From contig JAGCPF010000051.1 of assembly GCA_017642335.1 (NCBI GenBank), forward strand, positions 1 through 64,000: 64,000 nucleotides of DNA, read 5' to 3'. The DNA is from Fibrobacter sp. (lineage in GTDB: Bacteria; Fibrobacterota; Fibrobacteria; Fibrobacterales; Fibrobacteraceae). This document shows, piece after piece, positions 18,553 to 25,626 of this stretch. The notes beneath the pieces are model-generated. The model worked only from the letters and a program-made list of their open reading frames with translations. It made no database searches and was not told where the DNA came from. Position 1 is the stretch's first letter. Every line of letters begins with the position of its first letter. Both the position numbers and the translations under genes were made by a program.

Positions 18553-18581
18553 TTGGCGACAACACTACAAAAATCTATATT
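18553..18581 (+). promoter_or_regulatory. RNase P RNA promoter
   Basis: TTGGCG (18553-18558), 17 bp, then TATATT (18576-18581) followed by TG, giving TATATTTG as in the Bacteroidetes TAnnTTTG element. The +1 predicted 7 bases past the box is 18588, the first G of the P1 helix, so the spacing rule is checked by an RNA of known 5' end type. Confidence 0.65.
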
Positions 18582-18587
18582 TGCGCT

Positions 18588-18960
<373 letters not shown>

Positions 18961-18963
18961 CAC

Positions 18964-19011
18964 GAATGCCCCCGCCAAAAGCGGGGGCATTCTCCATTAT
19001 CTTGATTTTTT
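18964..19011 (+). terminator. Terminator after rnpB
   Basis: GAATGCCCCCGC (18964-18975), a 5-nt loop, then GCGGGGGCATTC (18981-18992): a perfect 12-bp stem. A T-rich stretch follows about 13 bases later. Confidence 0.75.
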
Positions 19012-19013
19012 AC

Positions 19014-19658
19014 TTACAAACTCACAAACTTTCGCGAACTTACGAAAGCGACAAAAGCGCAGAGCAACACAGACAGGGCAAGGACGACCACCGGAATTAG
19101 CAACCCCTGCAAAAAAACATCATGTCCCAACTGGACCAGCAACAGCAGCGGGACCACCACGAACAGGGAAAGGTGTGCTGCCGCGCGCACCGTTTTGACC
19201 CGCAGCGAAAGCACCAGCGAAAAAGCACTCGTTATAAGCACTGCCGAGATTGCCCCAAAGATGGAGGCGACAGCCTCCATGGTAGAAACTGCGGGATGGG
19301 CAAACCAGTAGGCGATCTGCACCAGCAGAGAAAACGCCACCGGGAACGGAATGACCGCCAATAGCTTGCCCCAAAAAATTTTCGCGGGAGCGACCGGCGA
19401 CAGTTGCAGCAATTCCAGCGAACCACGCTCACGTTCCCCCGCAAAGCTGTCGGCAGCCAAAGGCGCCCCCATCGGGGCCATGATGCACCCTAGCAGGAGC
19501 ATCATGTAACCTTCCATGCCCTCCATGATTTGCCCGCCGTAACGAGACACTGCGATTCCCTGCGATGCGGCCAGAATGACCGGAGGGATGATAAAGGGAA
19601 TCCAGAACCGGGGTTCCCTGAATATCAGACGTATCTCGTGGCGGAACACATGGAGCAT
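19014..19658 (-). CDS. ABC-2 type transporter permease
   Basis: A protein of 214 residues with about six hydrophobic helices. The hallmark of the ABC-2/NatB permease family is present after helix 2: DSFAGERERGSLELLQLSPV (about 70-89), the coupling region. It would form the channel of a small exporter with an ATP-binding partner, but no ATPase gene is next to it. It starts 9 bp after the fumarase stop, which suggests read-through transcription rather than shared function. Substrate is unknown. Confidence 0.85.
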   Translation of the reverse strand: MLHVFRHEIRLIFREPRFWIPFIIPPVILAASQGIAVSRYGGQIMEGMEGYMMLLLGCIMAPMGAPLAADSFAGERERGSLELLQLSPVAPAKIFWGKLLAVIPFPVAFSLLVQIAYWFAHPAVSTMEAVASIFGAISAVLITSAFSLVLSLRVKTVRAAAHLSLFVVVPLLLLVQLGHDVFLQGLLIPVVVLALSVLLCAFVAFVSSRKFVSL

Positions 19659-19667
19659 ATCGCAGGA

Positions 19668-21305
19668 TTACAGCAAGTCCTTGAAGAAGTCGTTGCCCTT
19701 GTCGTCGACAAGGATGAACGCCGGGAAGTCCTTGATCGTGATCTTGCGGATGGCTTCCATGCCGAGTTCCGGGAAGGCGACGATGTCGTTGGAGAGGATG
19801 TTCTGCTCGGCGAGGATAGCCGCCGGACCACCGATGGAGCCCAGGTAGAAGCCGCCGTACTTGTGGCAGGCGTCCGTGACGTCCTGGCTGCGGTTGCCCT
19901 TGGCCACCATGATCATGGAGGCACCCTTACTCTGGAAGCGCATCACGTACGGGTCCATACGGCCAGCAGTCGTCGGGCCGAAGCTTCCGGTGGGCATGCC
20001 TTCCGGCGTCTTGGCCGGGCCGGCGTAGTAAATCGGGTGGTTGGACACGACTTCGAGAACCGTCTTCTCGATATCGGAGAGAGCCTCGCCCTTTTCCTGC
20101 TTGTCGAAGATTTCGGCAATCTTGGCGTGTGCCATGTCGCGGGCCACGATCATCGTGCCCTTGAGGTTCAGGCGGGTCTTGACCGGATACTTGGTGAGAT
20201 CGGCCAGGACTTCCTTCATCGGGCGGTCGAGATCGATTTCCACGGCCGGGGCCATGTTCACGGCGTCGCCCTTCGGCAGGTACTGTTCCGGATTGTGTTC
20301 CATCTTCTCGAGCCAGAGGCCGTTCTCGTCAATCTTCGCCTTGATGTTGCGGTCGGCGGAGCAGCTGACGCCGATGGAGACCGGGCAGCTTGCCGCATGG
20401 CGCGGGCAGCGGATCACGCGCACGTCGTGCACAAAGTACTTGCCACCGAACTGGGCACCGATGCCCGTCTTCTGGCAGATGTGCAAAACCTTCTCTTCCA
20501 TTTCCACGTCGCGGAACATACGGCCGCCTTCGGAACCCGTAGTTGGAAGGTCGTCGAGGTAGCCGCAGCTGGCGAGCTTCACGGTGTGGGTGTTCATTTC
20601 GGCAGAAGTACCGCCAATCACAATGGCCAGGTGGTACGGCGGGCAGGCCGCAGTACCGAGCGTCTTCACCTTGTCGCTGATGAACTTTTCAAGGGACTTC
20701 GGGTTGAGGAGCGCCTTGGTCATGGGCCAGTAGTAAGTCTTGTTGGCGGAACCACCGCCCTTGGCGACGAACAGGAACTTGAGGTCGGCGCCTTCTTCGG
20801 CATGGATGTCGATCTGGGCCGGGAGGTTGCAAGCCGTATTCTTCTCTTCGTACATGGTGAGCGGAGCGATCTGGCTGTAACGGAGGTTCTTGCCGGTGTA
20901 GGCGTTGTAGATACCTTCGGAGATGGCCTCGGCGTCGTCGCAGCCGGTCCAGACCTGCTGGCCCTTGTGACAAATACAGATGGCGGTACCGGTATCCTGG
21001 CAGAACGGGAGGATTCCCTTGGCGGCCACGCAGGCATTCTTCAAAAGCGTGAGGGCGACAAACTTGTCGTTATCGCTCGCTTCGGGGTCCTGGAGAATCT
21101 TGGCGACCTTCTGGGTGTGGGCCGGGCGGAGCCTGAAGCTCACTTCTTCGAATGCCGCCTGGGCAATCTTGGTGAGGGCCTCGGGGGCCACTTTCAGGAT
21201 TTTCTTGCCTTCGAATTCGGTGACGGAGATGCCGTCTTTTCCGAGGTTCACGTATTCGGTAGTGTCTTTGCCGTGTTGCACGGTCGCTTCGTACTTGAAT
21301 GCCAT
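19668..21305 (-). CDS. Fumarate hydratase, class I (iron-sulfur)
   Basis: A protein of 545 residues, the usual length for the fused class I enzyme. It interconverts fumarate and malate in the TCA branch that leads to succinate, a major fermentation product in Fibrobacter. Family signatures include [18 protein letters not shown] (cluster region; Cys about 110), the conserved [16 protein letters not shown] stretch, the [10 protein letters not shown] motif, and [15 protein letters not shown] near residue 437. Three well-placed cysteines are consistent with a 4Fe-4S cluster. The 5' leader has a stem (21335-21351) and a short heptamer array further upstream. Confidence 0.93.
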   Translation of the reverse strand: MAFKYEATVQHGKDTTEYVNLGKDGISVTEFEGKKILKVAPEALTKIAQAAFEEVSFRLRPAHTQKVAKILQDPEASDNDKFVALTLLKNACVAAKGILPFCQDTGTAICICHKGQQVWTGCDDAEAISEGIYNAYTGKNLRYSQIAPLTMYEEKNTACNLPAQIDIHAEEGADLKFLFVAKGGGSANKTYYWPMTKALLNPKSLEKFISDKVKTLGTAACPPYHLAIVIGGTSAEMNTHTVKLASCGYLDDLPTTGSEGGRMFRDVEMEEKVLHICQKTGIGAQFGGKYFVHDVRVIRCPRHAASCPVSIGVSCSADRNIKAKIDENGLWLEKMEHNPEQYLPKGDAVNMAPAVEIDLDRPMKEVLADLTKYPVKTRLNLKGTMIVARDMAHAKIAEIFDKQEKGEALSDIEKTVLEVVSNHPIYYAGPAKTPEGMPTGSFGPTTAGRMDPYVMRFQSKGASMIMVAKGNRSQDVTDACHKYGGFYLGSIGGPAAILAEQNILSNDIVAFPELGMEAIRKITIKDFPAFILVDDKGNDFFKDLL

Positions 21306-21616
21306 AGTAGTAGTCGGGTTTGAGGTTTGTTTTCGGGCGCCTAAGGCACCCTTTGTGGTTAAAGGTTTTGAGTTTTACATAGCTCGTTACTCTATAAAAT
21401 TAAAATTTCTCTCGTCTCTAGTCTCTCGCCTCTCGTCTAATTTCCCCTGACTAGATGGAGCGGTCCCGCCCAACATGGGGGACTTTTTTGCAAAAAAAGC
21501 CGATGAAAGGTCAAAATGGAGCATTTTTTTTACTTTTTTCAACTTTTTTAAGTACAATCGCAAATAGAAGTGTTATTTTTTGAACATAAAAGTTTTAAAC
21601 CCAAAGAGGACATATC
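21306..21616. other. 311-bp divergent intergenic region with hairpin and heptamer array
   Basis: No gene. It contains a stem GGGCGCC/GGCACCC (21335-21351, one wobble pair) in the fumarase leader, a 7-bp-period array (21408-21442) and AT-rich promoter sequence for the Ala-rich gene. A TATTTT box at 21574-21579 would give a leader of about 31 nt with an AGAGGA Shine-Dalgarno sequence. T-rich runs fill 21510-21550. Confidence 0.55.
21408..21442. repeat. Degenerate 7-bp tandem array (TCTCTCG type)
   Basis: Five consecutive heptamers: TCTCTCG, TCTCTAG, TCTCTCG, CCTCTCG and the decayed TCTAATT. The unit is the reverse complement of the one at 49934-49980. Confidence 0.7.
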
Positions 21617-22207
21617 ATGATGAAGAAGATTCTGTTGGCAACCCTGGTTGCATCCGCAATGGTCTTCGCTGCCGAAGCCGCAGCACCTGCAGCAGCACCC
21701 GCTGCCCAAGCCGCTCCCGCACCTGAAGCCGCAGCTCCCGCTGCTGAAGCTGCTGCACCCGCTGAAGCAGCTCCCGCTGCTGAAGCCGCTGCTCCTGCCG
21801 AAGCTGCTGCTCCCGCTGCTGAAGCCGCTGCTCCTGCTGCCGAAGCTGCCGCTCCTGCCGATGCACCCGCAACCGAAGAAGCCGCCGCTCCTGCTGAAGA
21901 AGCTGCCCCGGCTGCCGAAGCTGCCGTAACCGAAGAACCGGCCAAGGACACTGCCGCCGCCGAAGTTCTCGAAGCCAAGAAGGAAGAGGCTCCGGTTGAC
22001 AGCGCCGCTGTCGCCCAGGCCGAAGCCGACAAGAAGGCCGCCCAGGAAAAAGCCGCCAAGGAAGCCGAAGAAAAGAAGGCTCTCGAAGGCAGCAGCATGG
22101 GCTCTGCTAAGACCACCATCATGGAAAACCCGTGGGAATTCCTGATCGTGTCCGCCGCATTCGTGGCCTCCGTGCTCGTGATTATCTTCACCGGCAAGGA
22201 CGACTAA
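21617..22207 (+). CDS. Secreted Ala/Pro/Glu-rich rod protein with C-terminal membrane anchor
   Basis: A protein of 196 residues. A signal peptide (about 1-18) is followed by about 80 residues built of repeating APAAEA / APAEA units (about 20-100). Next come an acidic to mixed-charge helical stretch (KKEEAPVDSAAVAQAEADKKAAQEKAAKEAEEKK, about 113-153) and a transmembrane helix (about 175-191) with a short positive-negative tail GKDD. AGAGGA lies 8 bases before the ATG and a strong terminator follows. The Pro-Ala repeat should form a stiff extended rod in the periplasm, as in TonB-like linkers. No enzymatic motif is seen and the function is unknown. Confidence 0.8.
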   Translation: MMKKILLATLVASAMVFAAEAAAPAAAPAAQAAPAPEAAAPAAEAAAPAEAAPAAEAAAPAEAAAPAAEAAAPAAEAAAPADAPATEEAAAPAEEAAPAAEAAVTEEPAKDTAAAEVLEAKKEEAPVDSAAVAQAEADKKAAQEKAAKEAEEKKALEGSSMGSAKTTIMENPWEFLIVSAAFVASVLVIIFTGKDD

Positions 22208-22230
22208 TTCCTAAATTTACCGAAATTCTC

Positions 22231-22260
22231 GGCGCCCAGCTCCAGCTGGACGCCTTTTTT
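22231..22260 (+). terminator. Terminator after the Ala-rich gene
   Basis: GGCG-c-CCAGC (22231-22240) pairs with GCTGG-a-CGCC (22245-22254) around a TCCA loop, followed by six T. Confidence 0.8.
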
Positions 22261-22332
22261 ATTGCTTTTTTTTTACAAGCCTGGAATACAACCCAGAATA
22301 CCTAGAAATGTTTTTTCTGCGTCAAATTCGCC

Positions 22333-22377
22333 ACGTTGTTTTTTGCTCAACGGAAATACGTTGTTTTTTTTAACAAC
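22333..22377. promoter_or_regulatory. Two operator-like inverted repeats upstream of the xylanase
   Basis: Site 1 is CGTTG (22334-22338) ... CAACG (22348-22352). Site 2 is GTTGTT (22360-22365) ... AACAAC (22372-22377). Both begin with ACGTTGTTTTTT (22333 and 22358), 25 bp apart. Site 2 overlaps the -35 of the promoter at 22370-22398, where a bound protein would block RNA polymerase. Confidence 0.5.
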
Positions 22378-22398
22378 AAAAAACACCCCCTATATAAT
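22370..22398 (+). promoter_or_regulatory. Sigma-70-type promoter of the xylanase gene
   Basis: TTAACA (22370-22375), 17 bp, then a perfect TATAAT (22393-22398). The predicted +1 near 22405 leaves a 60-nt leader ending in an AGGAGG Shine-Dalgarno sequence. It is the strongest-looking promoter in the window. Confidence 0.7.
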
Positions 22399-22464
22399 AA
22401 TGGATTATAAAGTGTGATTAGTTTCACATTTAGACTAATAATTATTTCCATGTGAGGAGGAAAA

Positions 22465-23931
22465 ATGGAAAAGTCTATCTCAAAAATGGTAAAATTCGGT
22501 GCGGTTCTCGCATTCGGATTGTCAATAAACAACGCATTTGCCGTGGATGCCTGCAACGAAGATATGGGGCACCCCGGGAATGGTTCCAACGTGAGCGGCA
22601 ACCAAGTCGGCGGCATTAGCGGCACGCCTTGGGGTTTCGAGCAGTGGTACCAGGGCGGCAATGCAACCATGACCTATTACAGCAACGGCACGTTCAAGGC
22701 CAACTGGAGCGGCTCCAACGACTACCTGACCCGTGTGGGCTACCAGTACAACGGCAACGGCATTAGCCACACAACAAAGCACTTTACCGTCGATTACAAG
22801 TACACCAAGACAGGTTCCGCCTCTTACGGCTACATCGGCGTGTACGGCTGGACCAAGAACCCCGAAACCGAATACTACATCGTGGATGACTGGTACAGCA
22901 AGCCGAGCGAACAGTACGTCGGCGAAAAGTTTGGCGAAATCACCGTGGACGGCGCCAAGTACACCATCCACGCATTCCTCCGTCAGCAAGAGCCCTCCAA
23001 GTCGGGCACTTCTACGTTCGTGCAGTTCTTCAGCATCCGCGAAACGCCGCGTCAGTGCGGCCACATCGACATTTCCGCCCACTTCAAGAAGTGGGACGAA
23101 CTCTTCACGGGCCAGAACCAGCAGCTCCGTGGCTCCAAGGGCGGCGGATCCGCATCGCTCAAGTTCGGTAACGTGACCGAAGTGATGCTCATGACCGAAG
23201 CCGGTGGCGGCGCTACGGGTTCCGTGGACTACACCTATTTCAACATGAGCGACAACGGCGAAGCAAGCCCGGTGACCTCGAGCACGTCGGCCACGACCCC
23301 CGCCAACGGCAACACTGGCGACGCTGGTGCCGGTCAGGGTGCTGGCCAGGGCATGGGCGGCTTCGACTTTGGCGGCGGCCAGGGCGGATTCAACTTCGGC
23401 GGCGGCGATGGCGGCCAGGGCGGTTTCAACTTCGGCGGCGGCGATGGAGGCCAGGGCGGTTTCAACTTCGGTGGCGGCGATGGCGGCCAAGGCGGATTCA
23501 ACTTCGGTAACTTTGACTGGAGTTCCTTCGGTCAGGGCGGCGGCAACGGCGGCATGGGCGGCTTCAACTTTGGCGGTGGCCAGGGTGCCGGCCAGGGTGG
23601 CAACACCGACTTCAGCAACTTTGACTGGGGTGGAACCGGAGCCAACACGGGTACCAACACGGGCGACCAGACGACAACTCCGACGACGACCCCGACAATC
23701 ACGCCGATTGACAACAACGGCGGCATCATTGCGGCCCTTCCCTCCGAAATGAAGATGTCCAATGGTTCCAAGATTTACCGTGTATTCAATGCAACCGGAC
23801 GTTACCTGGGGACGCTTGAAGCCAATTCGGGCACTTCCCTGAGCGACGCTCTCTTCGCCAAGTTCGGCAAGGTCGGCATCTACATGGTCAAGAGCGGATC
23901 CAAGACAATGTCGGTCAAGGTCGCACACTAA
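22465..23931 (+). CDS. GH11 endo-1,4-beta-xylanase with Gly-rich linker and sorting-type C-terminus
   Basis: A secreted enzyme of 488 residues that cuts xylan backbones. After a signal peptide (about 1-26) the GH11 jelly roll spans about 30-265. The nucleophile Glu136 lies in ETEYYIVDDW (family EYYIVE), the thumb motif EPSKSGTSTFVQFFSIR spans about 178-194, and the acid/base Glu245 lies in MTEAGGGATGSVDYTYF. Next comes a Gly-rich linker (about 290-390) with three perfect-register 12-residue GGDGGQGGFNFG repeats, then a Thr/Pro linker and a C-terminal domain (about 425-488, KIYRVFNATGRYLGTLEA...GIYMVKSGSKTMSVKVAH) resembling surface-sorting domains. AGGAGG precedes the ATG. It has its own promoter and terminator, so it is monocistronic. 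Confidence 0.95.
   Translation: MEKSISKMVKFGAVLAFGLSINNAFAVDACNEDMGHPGNGSNVSGNQVGGISGTPWGFEQWYQGGNATMTYYSNGTFKANWSGSNDYLTRVGYQYNGNGISHTTKHFTVDYKYTKTGSASYGYIGVYGWTKNPETEYYIVDDWYSKPSEQYVGEKFGEITVDGAKYTIHAFLRQQEPSKSGTSTFVQFFSIRETPRQCGHIDISAHFKKWDELFTGQNQQLRGSKGGGSASLKFGNVTEVMLMTEAGGGATGSVDYTYFNMSDNGEASPVTSSTSATTPANGNTGDAGAGQGAGQGMGGFDFGGGQGGFNFGGGDGGQGGFNFGGGDGGQGGFNFGGGDGGQGGFNFGNFDWSSFGQGGGNGGMGGFNFGGGQGAGQGGNTDFSNFDWGGTGANTGTNTGDQTTTPTTTPTITPIDNNGGIIAALPSEMKMSNGSKIYRVFNATGRYLGTLEANSGTSLSDALFAKFGKVGIYMVKSGSKTMSVKVAH
23401..23508 (+). repeat. Three in-frame 36-bp tandem repeats in the xylanase linker
   Basis: Units 23401-23436, 23437-23472 and 23473-23508 each encode GGDGGQGGFNFG and differ at only a few third positions. 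A partial 30-bp unit precedes them (23371-23400). Unit number could vary by slippage. Confidence 0.9.
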
Positions 23932-23964
23932 GGTATTTTTTCAAATACTCCTTACAATCAGAAG

Positions 23965-23994
23965 GGCACCCTGGGTAACCGGGATGCCTTTTTT
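23965..23994 (+). terminator. Terminator after the xylanase gene
   Basis: GGCA-c-CC-t-GG pairs with CC-g-GG-a-TGCC (23965-23988, two mismatches) around GTAA, followed by TTTTTT. Confidence 0.7.
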
Positions 23995-24122
23995 GCGTAT
24001 GCCGCATAAATAAAAGCCAAACATGTGCCGGGCAAGGGCCGAACTGGAGCCGAGTAAAAGGTTCCCCATACCATAGGATTCCATAGCGAATCGCCTGCGT
24101 GCGAGCAGGCTAAAACAGTGGT

Positions 24123-24259
24123 ATGCCGATGCCGGTTGTTGCTATACCGGCAGGCCAATATGTTAGTATATAGACGCTGTATGCCAGTATATAGTATGCT
24201 TATATGCCGACATCCCAGTATACCAATATGCCGGTATGCCAGTATGCTAGGATGCTAGA
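24123..24259. repeat. Degenerate 8-bp tandem array (consensus ATGCCRGT)
   Basis: About 16 octamer-like units. The cleanest block is 24196-24259: eight uninterrupted units, ATGCTTAT, ATGCCGAC, ATCCCAGT, ATACCAAT, ATGCCGGT, ATGCCAGT, ATGCTAGG, ATGCTAGA. Earlier units (ATGCCGGT at 24129, ATACCGGC, AGGCCAAT, ATGTTAGT, ATGCCAGT at 24181) keep the period apart from a few insertions or deletions. Confidence 0.8.
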
Positions 24260-24289
24260 AGGGCCCGCGACAACCGCAGGCCCTTCTAA
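24259..24289. terminator. Hairpin between convergent genes
   Basis: AGAAGGGCC-c-GCG, loop ACAA, then CGC-a-GGCCCTTCT: a long stem with one mismatch, 20 bp beyond the stop of the minus-strand lipoprotein gene. There is no clear T tract on either strand, so it may act by RNA end protection. Confidence 0.55.
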
Positions 24290-24308
24290 GTTCAGTTCAA
24301 AGGACTCA

Positions 24309-25487
24309 TTAGTACGTTACGTAGCAGGAGACCTGCATCGAAGCCTTCACGGTAATTTTCGTTCCGGCAGCAGAACCGTCCTTACAAGACTTAGGTGTAA
24401 TATTCGCGGACCAGTTAATCTTATATTCCTGGCCGTCGATTTCCAGAATGACGCCATCGCCTTGGGCACCGCAAACCAGCTGGCAGTTAACCGCATTGGG
24501 AGGATACTGGGCCACCAAAGTCTGCCCGCCGGTAAAGGCCTTGGTGTCGTCTTGAACCGAGTACGGAATGACCACGTCGACCTGATTCGGATCAACGACG
24601 GACACCGATTCGCAAGTATAGTCCAGAACGGTCTTGTCGCTGTTGGTCACCGAAACGGTCGCACTCACGTTCTTCTTGTGCATTTCGCCGGTAGCCACCA
24701 TCGTAGCCGATGTCCCACTACCGGAAACCTCGGCATCGCTGGACTTCCAGCTATACCCGGTAATCTCGGCCTCGGATTCAGCCACCACGGTCCAGGAGAT
24801 GGTCTCGCCAGCAGTGACGGCATTCTTCGCCGCCTTGCAGGAGGTAACCGTAATAGGAATACCCTGCACACGCAGAGGATCACATTCAATATCGTTGCCA
24901 TCGACATTCAAAGATGCCTTGTAGACACCGGACGTTTCGTAAGTCTTGTTCACCTTGTCCATTCCGTTGCCCTTGAGGACCTTTCCATCGTCGAACGTCC
25001 AGACGAACGGGGACATAATCTGGTCAAAAACATCGCCATTCTGGCGGAAGAACGCCCAAGTGGCCATTCCGCCCTTTTCTATTTCGGTAGTCATCGGAGC
25101 ACAGGAGCCGTTCACCACCTTTTTGGCTTCGGCAAGGACTTCTTCGGAACTGACAGTTTCTGTCGTAGCAGAAGATGCCGGCATCCAGTCTGCAGTCGCC
25201 GCAGATTGAGGCGTCGGCTTGCTTCCATCACCGGAAGAAGACGGAGAAGACTTCGCATCCGCCGGTTTGTTGTCCTGTGAATTTCCCGAACTCGGATTGT
25301 CGGCACCACCCTGATCGACGGTTCCTGAAGACGATGAGTCAAAGGGATTCTGACCTTTCTCATAGCTGACGACAGTATCATCGTCATCCGTCCCGGAAGA
25401 CGATTCCGTGCTACAACTGGAAAAACAGAGCGCAAACAGAGAAGCACCCGCTAAAACAGGAACAAAAAAATTATTCAAACGACGCAT
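24309..25487 (-). CDS. PKD/Ig-like surface lipoprotein, function unknown
   Basis: A protein of 392 residues. The N-terminus is a lipoprotein signal (hydrophobic core then LCFSSC; lipid-modified Cys about 25) followed by an unstructured Ser/Asp/Pro/Gly-rich spacer (about 26-110). The remainder has PKD-like beta modules: MATWAFFRQNGDVFDQIMSPFVWTFDDGKVLKGNGMDKVNKTYETSGVYKASL (about 139-191) carries the classic WTFDDG...TYETSGVY pattern, followed by a second module (about 200-285) and a Cys-containing terminal module. PKD domains mediate surface protein-protein or carbohydrate contacts. The gene diverges from the GH9 gene and is predicted to be leaderless (-10 at 25496-25501). The partner is unknown. 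Confidence 0.8.
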   Translation of the reverse strand: MRRLNNFFVPVLAGASLFALCFSSCSTESSSGTDDDDTVVSYEKGQNPFDSSSSGTVDQGGADNPSSGNSQDNKPADAKSSPSSSGDGSKPTPQSAATADWMPASSATTETVSSEEVLAEAKKVVNGSCAPMTTEIEKGGMATWAFFRQNGDVFDQIMSPFVWTFDDGKVLKGNGMDKVNKTYETSGVYKASLNVDGNDIECDPLRVQGIPITVTSCKAAKNAVTAGETISWTVVAESEAEITGYSWKSSDAEVSGSGTSATMVATGEMHKKNVSATVSVTNSDKTVLDYTCESVSVVDPNQVDVVIPYSVQDDTKAFTGGQTLVAQYPPNAVNCQLVCGAQGDGVILEIDGQEYKINWSANITPKSCKDGSAAGTKITVKASMQVSCYVTY

Positions 25488-25495
25488 AATACAGA

Positions 25496-25501
25496 AATAT
25501 A
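25496..25501 (-). promoter_or_regulatory. -10 box of the PKD lipoprotein gene, predicted near-leaderless
   Basis: TATATT on the minus strand. The predicted +1 at 25489 is two bases before the ATG at 25487, with no Shine-Dalgarno sequence. Confidence 0.4.
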
Positions 25502-25577
25502 AAAAAAGAAGCGCATAATCATCGTAAAAAAAGATTACGTGTCAACAAAACGTGATTAAAAATGTCTATTTTCTATA

Positions 25578-25583
25578 TATAAT
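25578..25583 (+). promoter_or_regulatory. -10 box of the first GH9 gene
   Basis: Perfect TATAAT inside an alternating TA run. The predicted +1 near 25590 gives a leader of about 37 nt with an AAGGAGG Shine-Dalgarno sequence. There is no convincing -35. The divergent lipoprotein promoter lies 80 bp away. Confidence 0.5.
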
Positions 25584-25626
25584 AAGTTTGTTATATGGCA
25601 TTGGGATAAAACGTTAAGGAGGCTTT

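Larger units (their letters stand above)
23932..24308. other. 377-bp gene-free region between convergent genes
   Basis: It holds the xylanase terminator (23965-23994), about 125 bp with nothing recognisable, an 8-bp-period array (24123-24259) and a hairpin (24259-24289) near the end of the minus-strand lipoprotein gene. ORFs reading through the array are by-products of its periodicity. Confidence 0.7.

Noticed and set aside
22522-23928. Long minus-strand ORF (468 codons) opposite the xylanase.
   Set aside because: Its Val/Ala/Gly-rich composition is a by-product of xylanase codon use; the plus strand has GH11 active-site motifs, promoter and RBS.
24123-24259. CRISPR array or iteron-type origin.
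   Set aside because: Units are 8 bp without spacers, no cas genes or initiator gene are near, and no DnaA boxes were seen.
24204-25280. 358-codon plus-strand ORF beginning in the octamer array.
   Set aside because: It is antisense to the PKD lipoprotein, starts in repeat DNA and has no domain, signal peptide or RBS.
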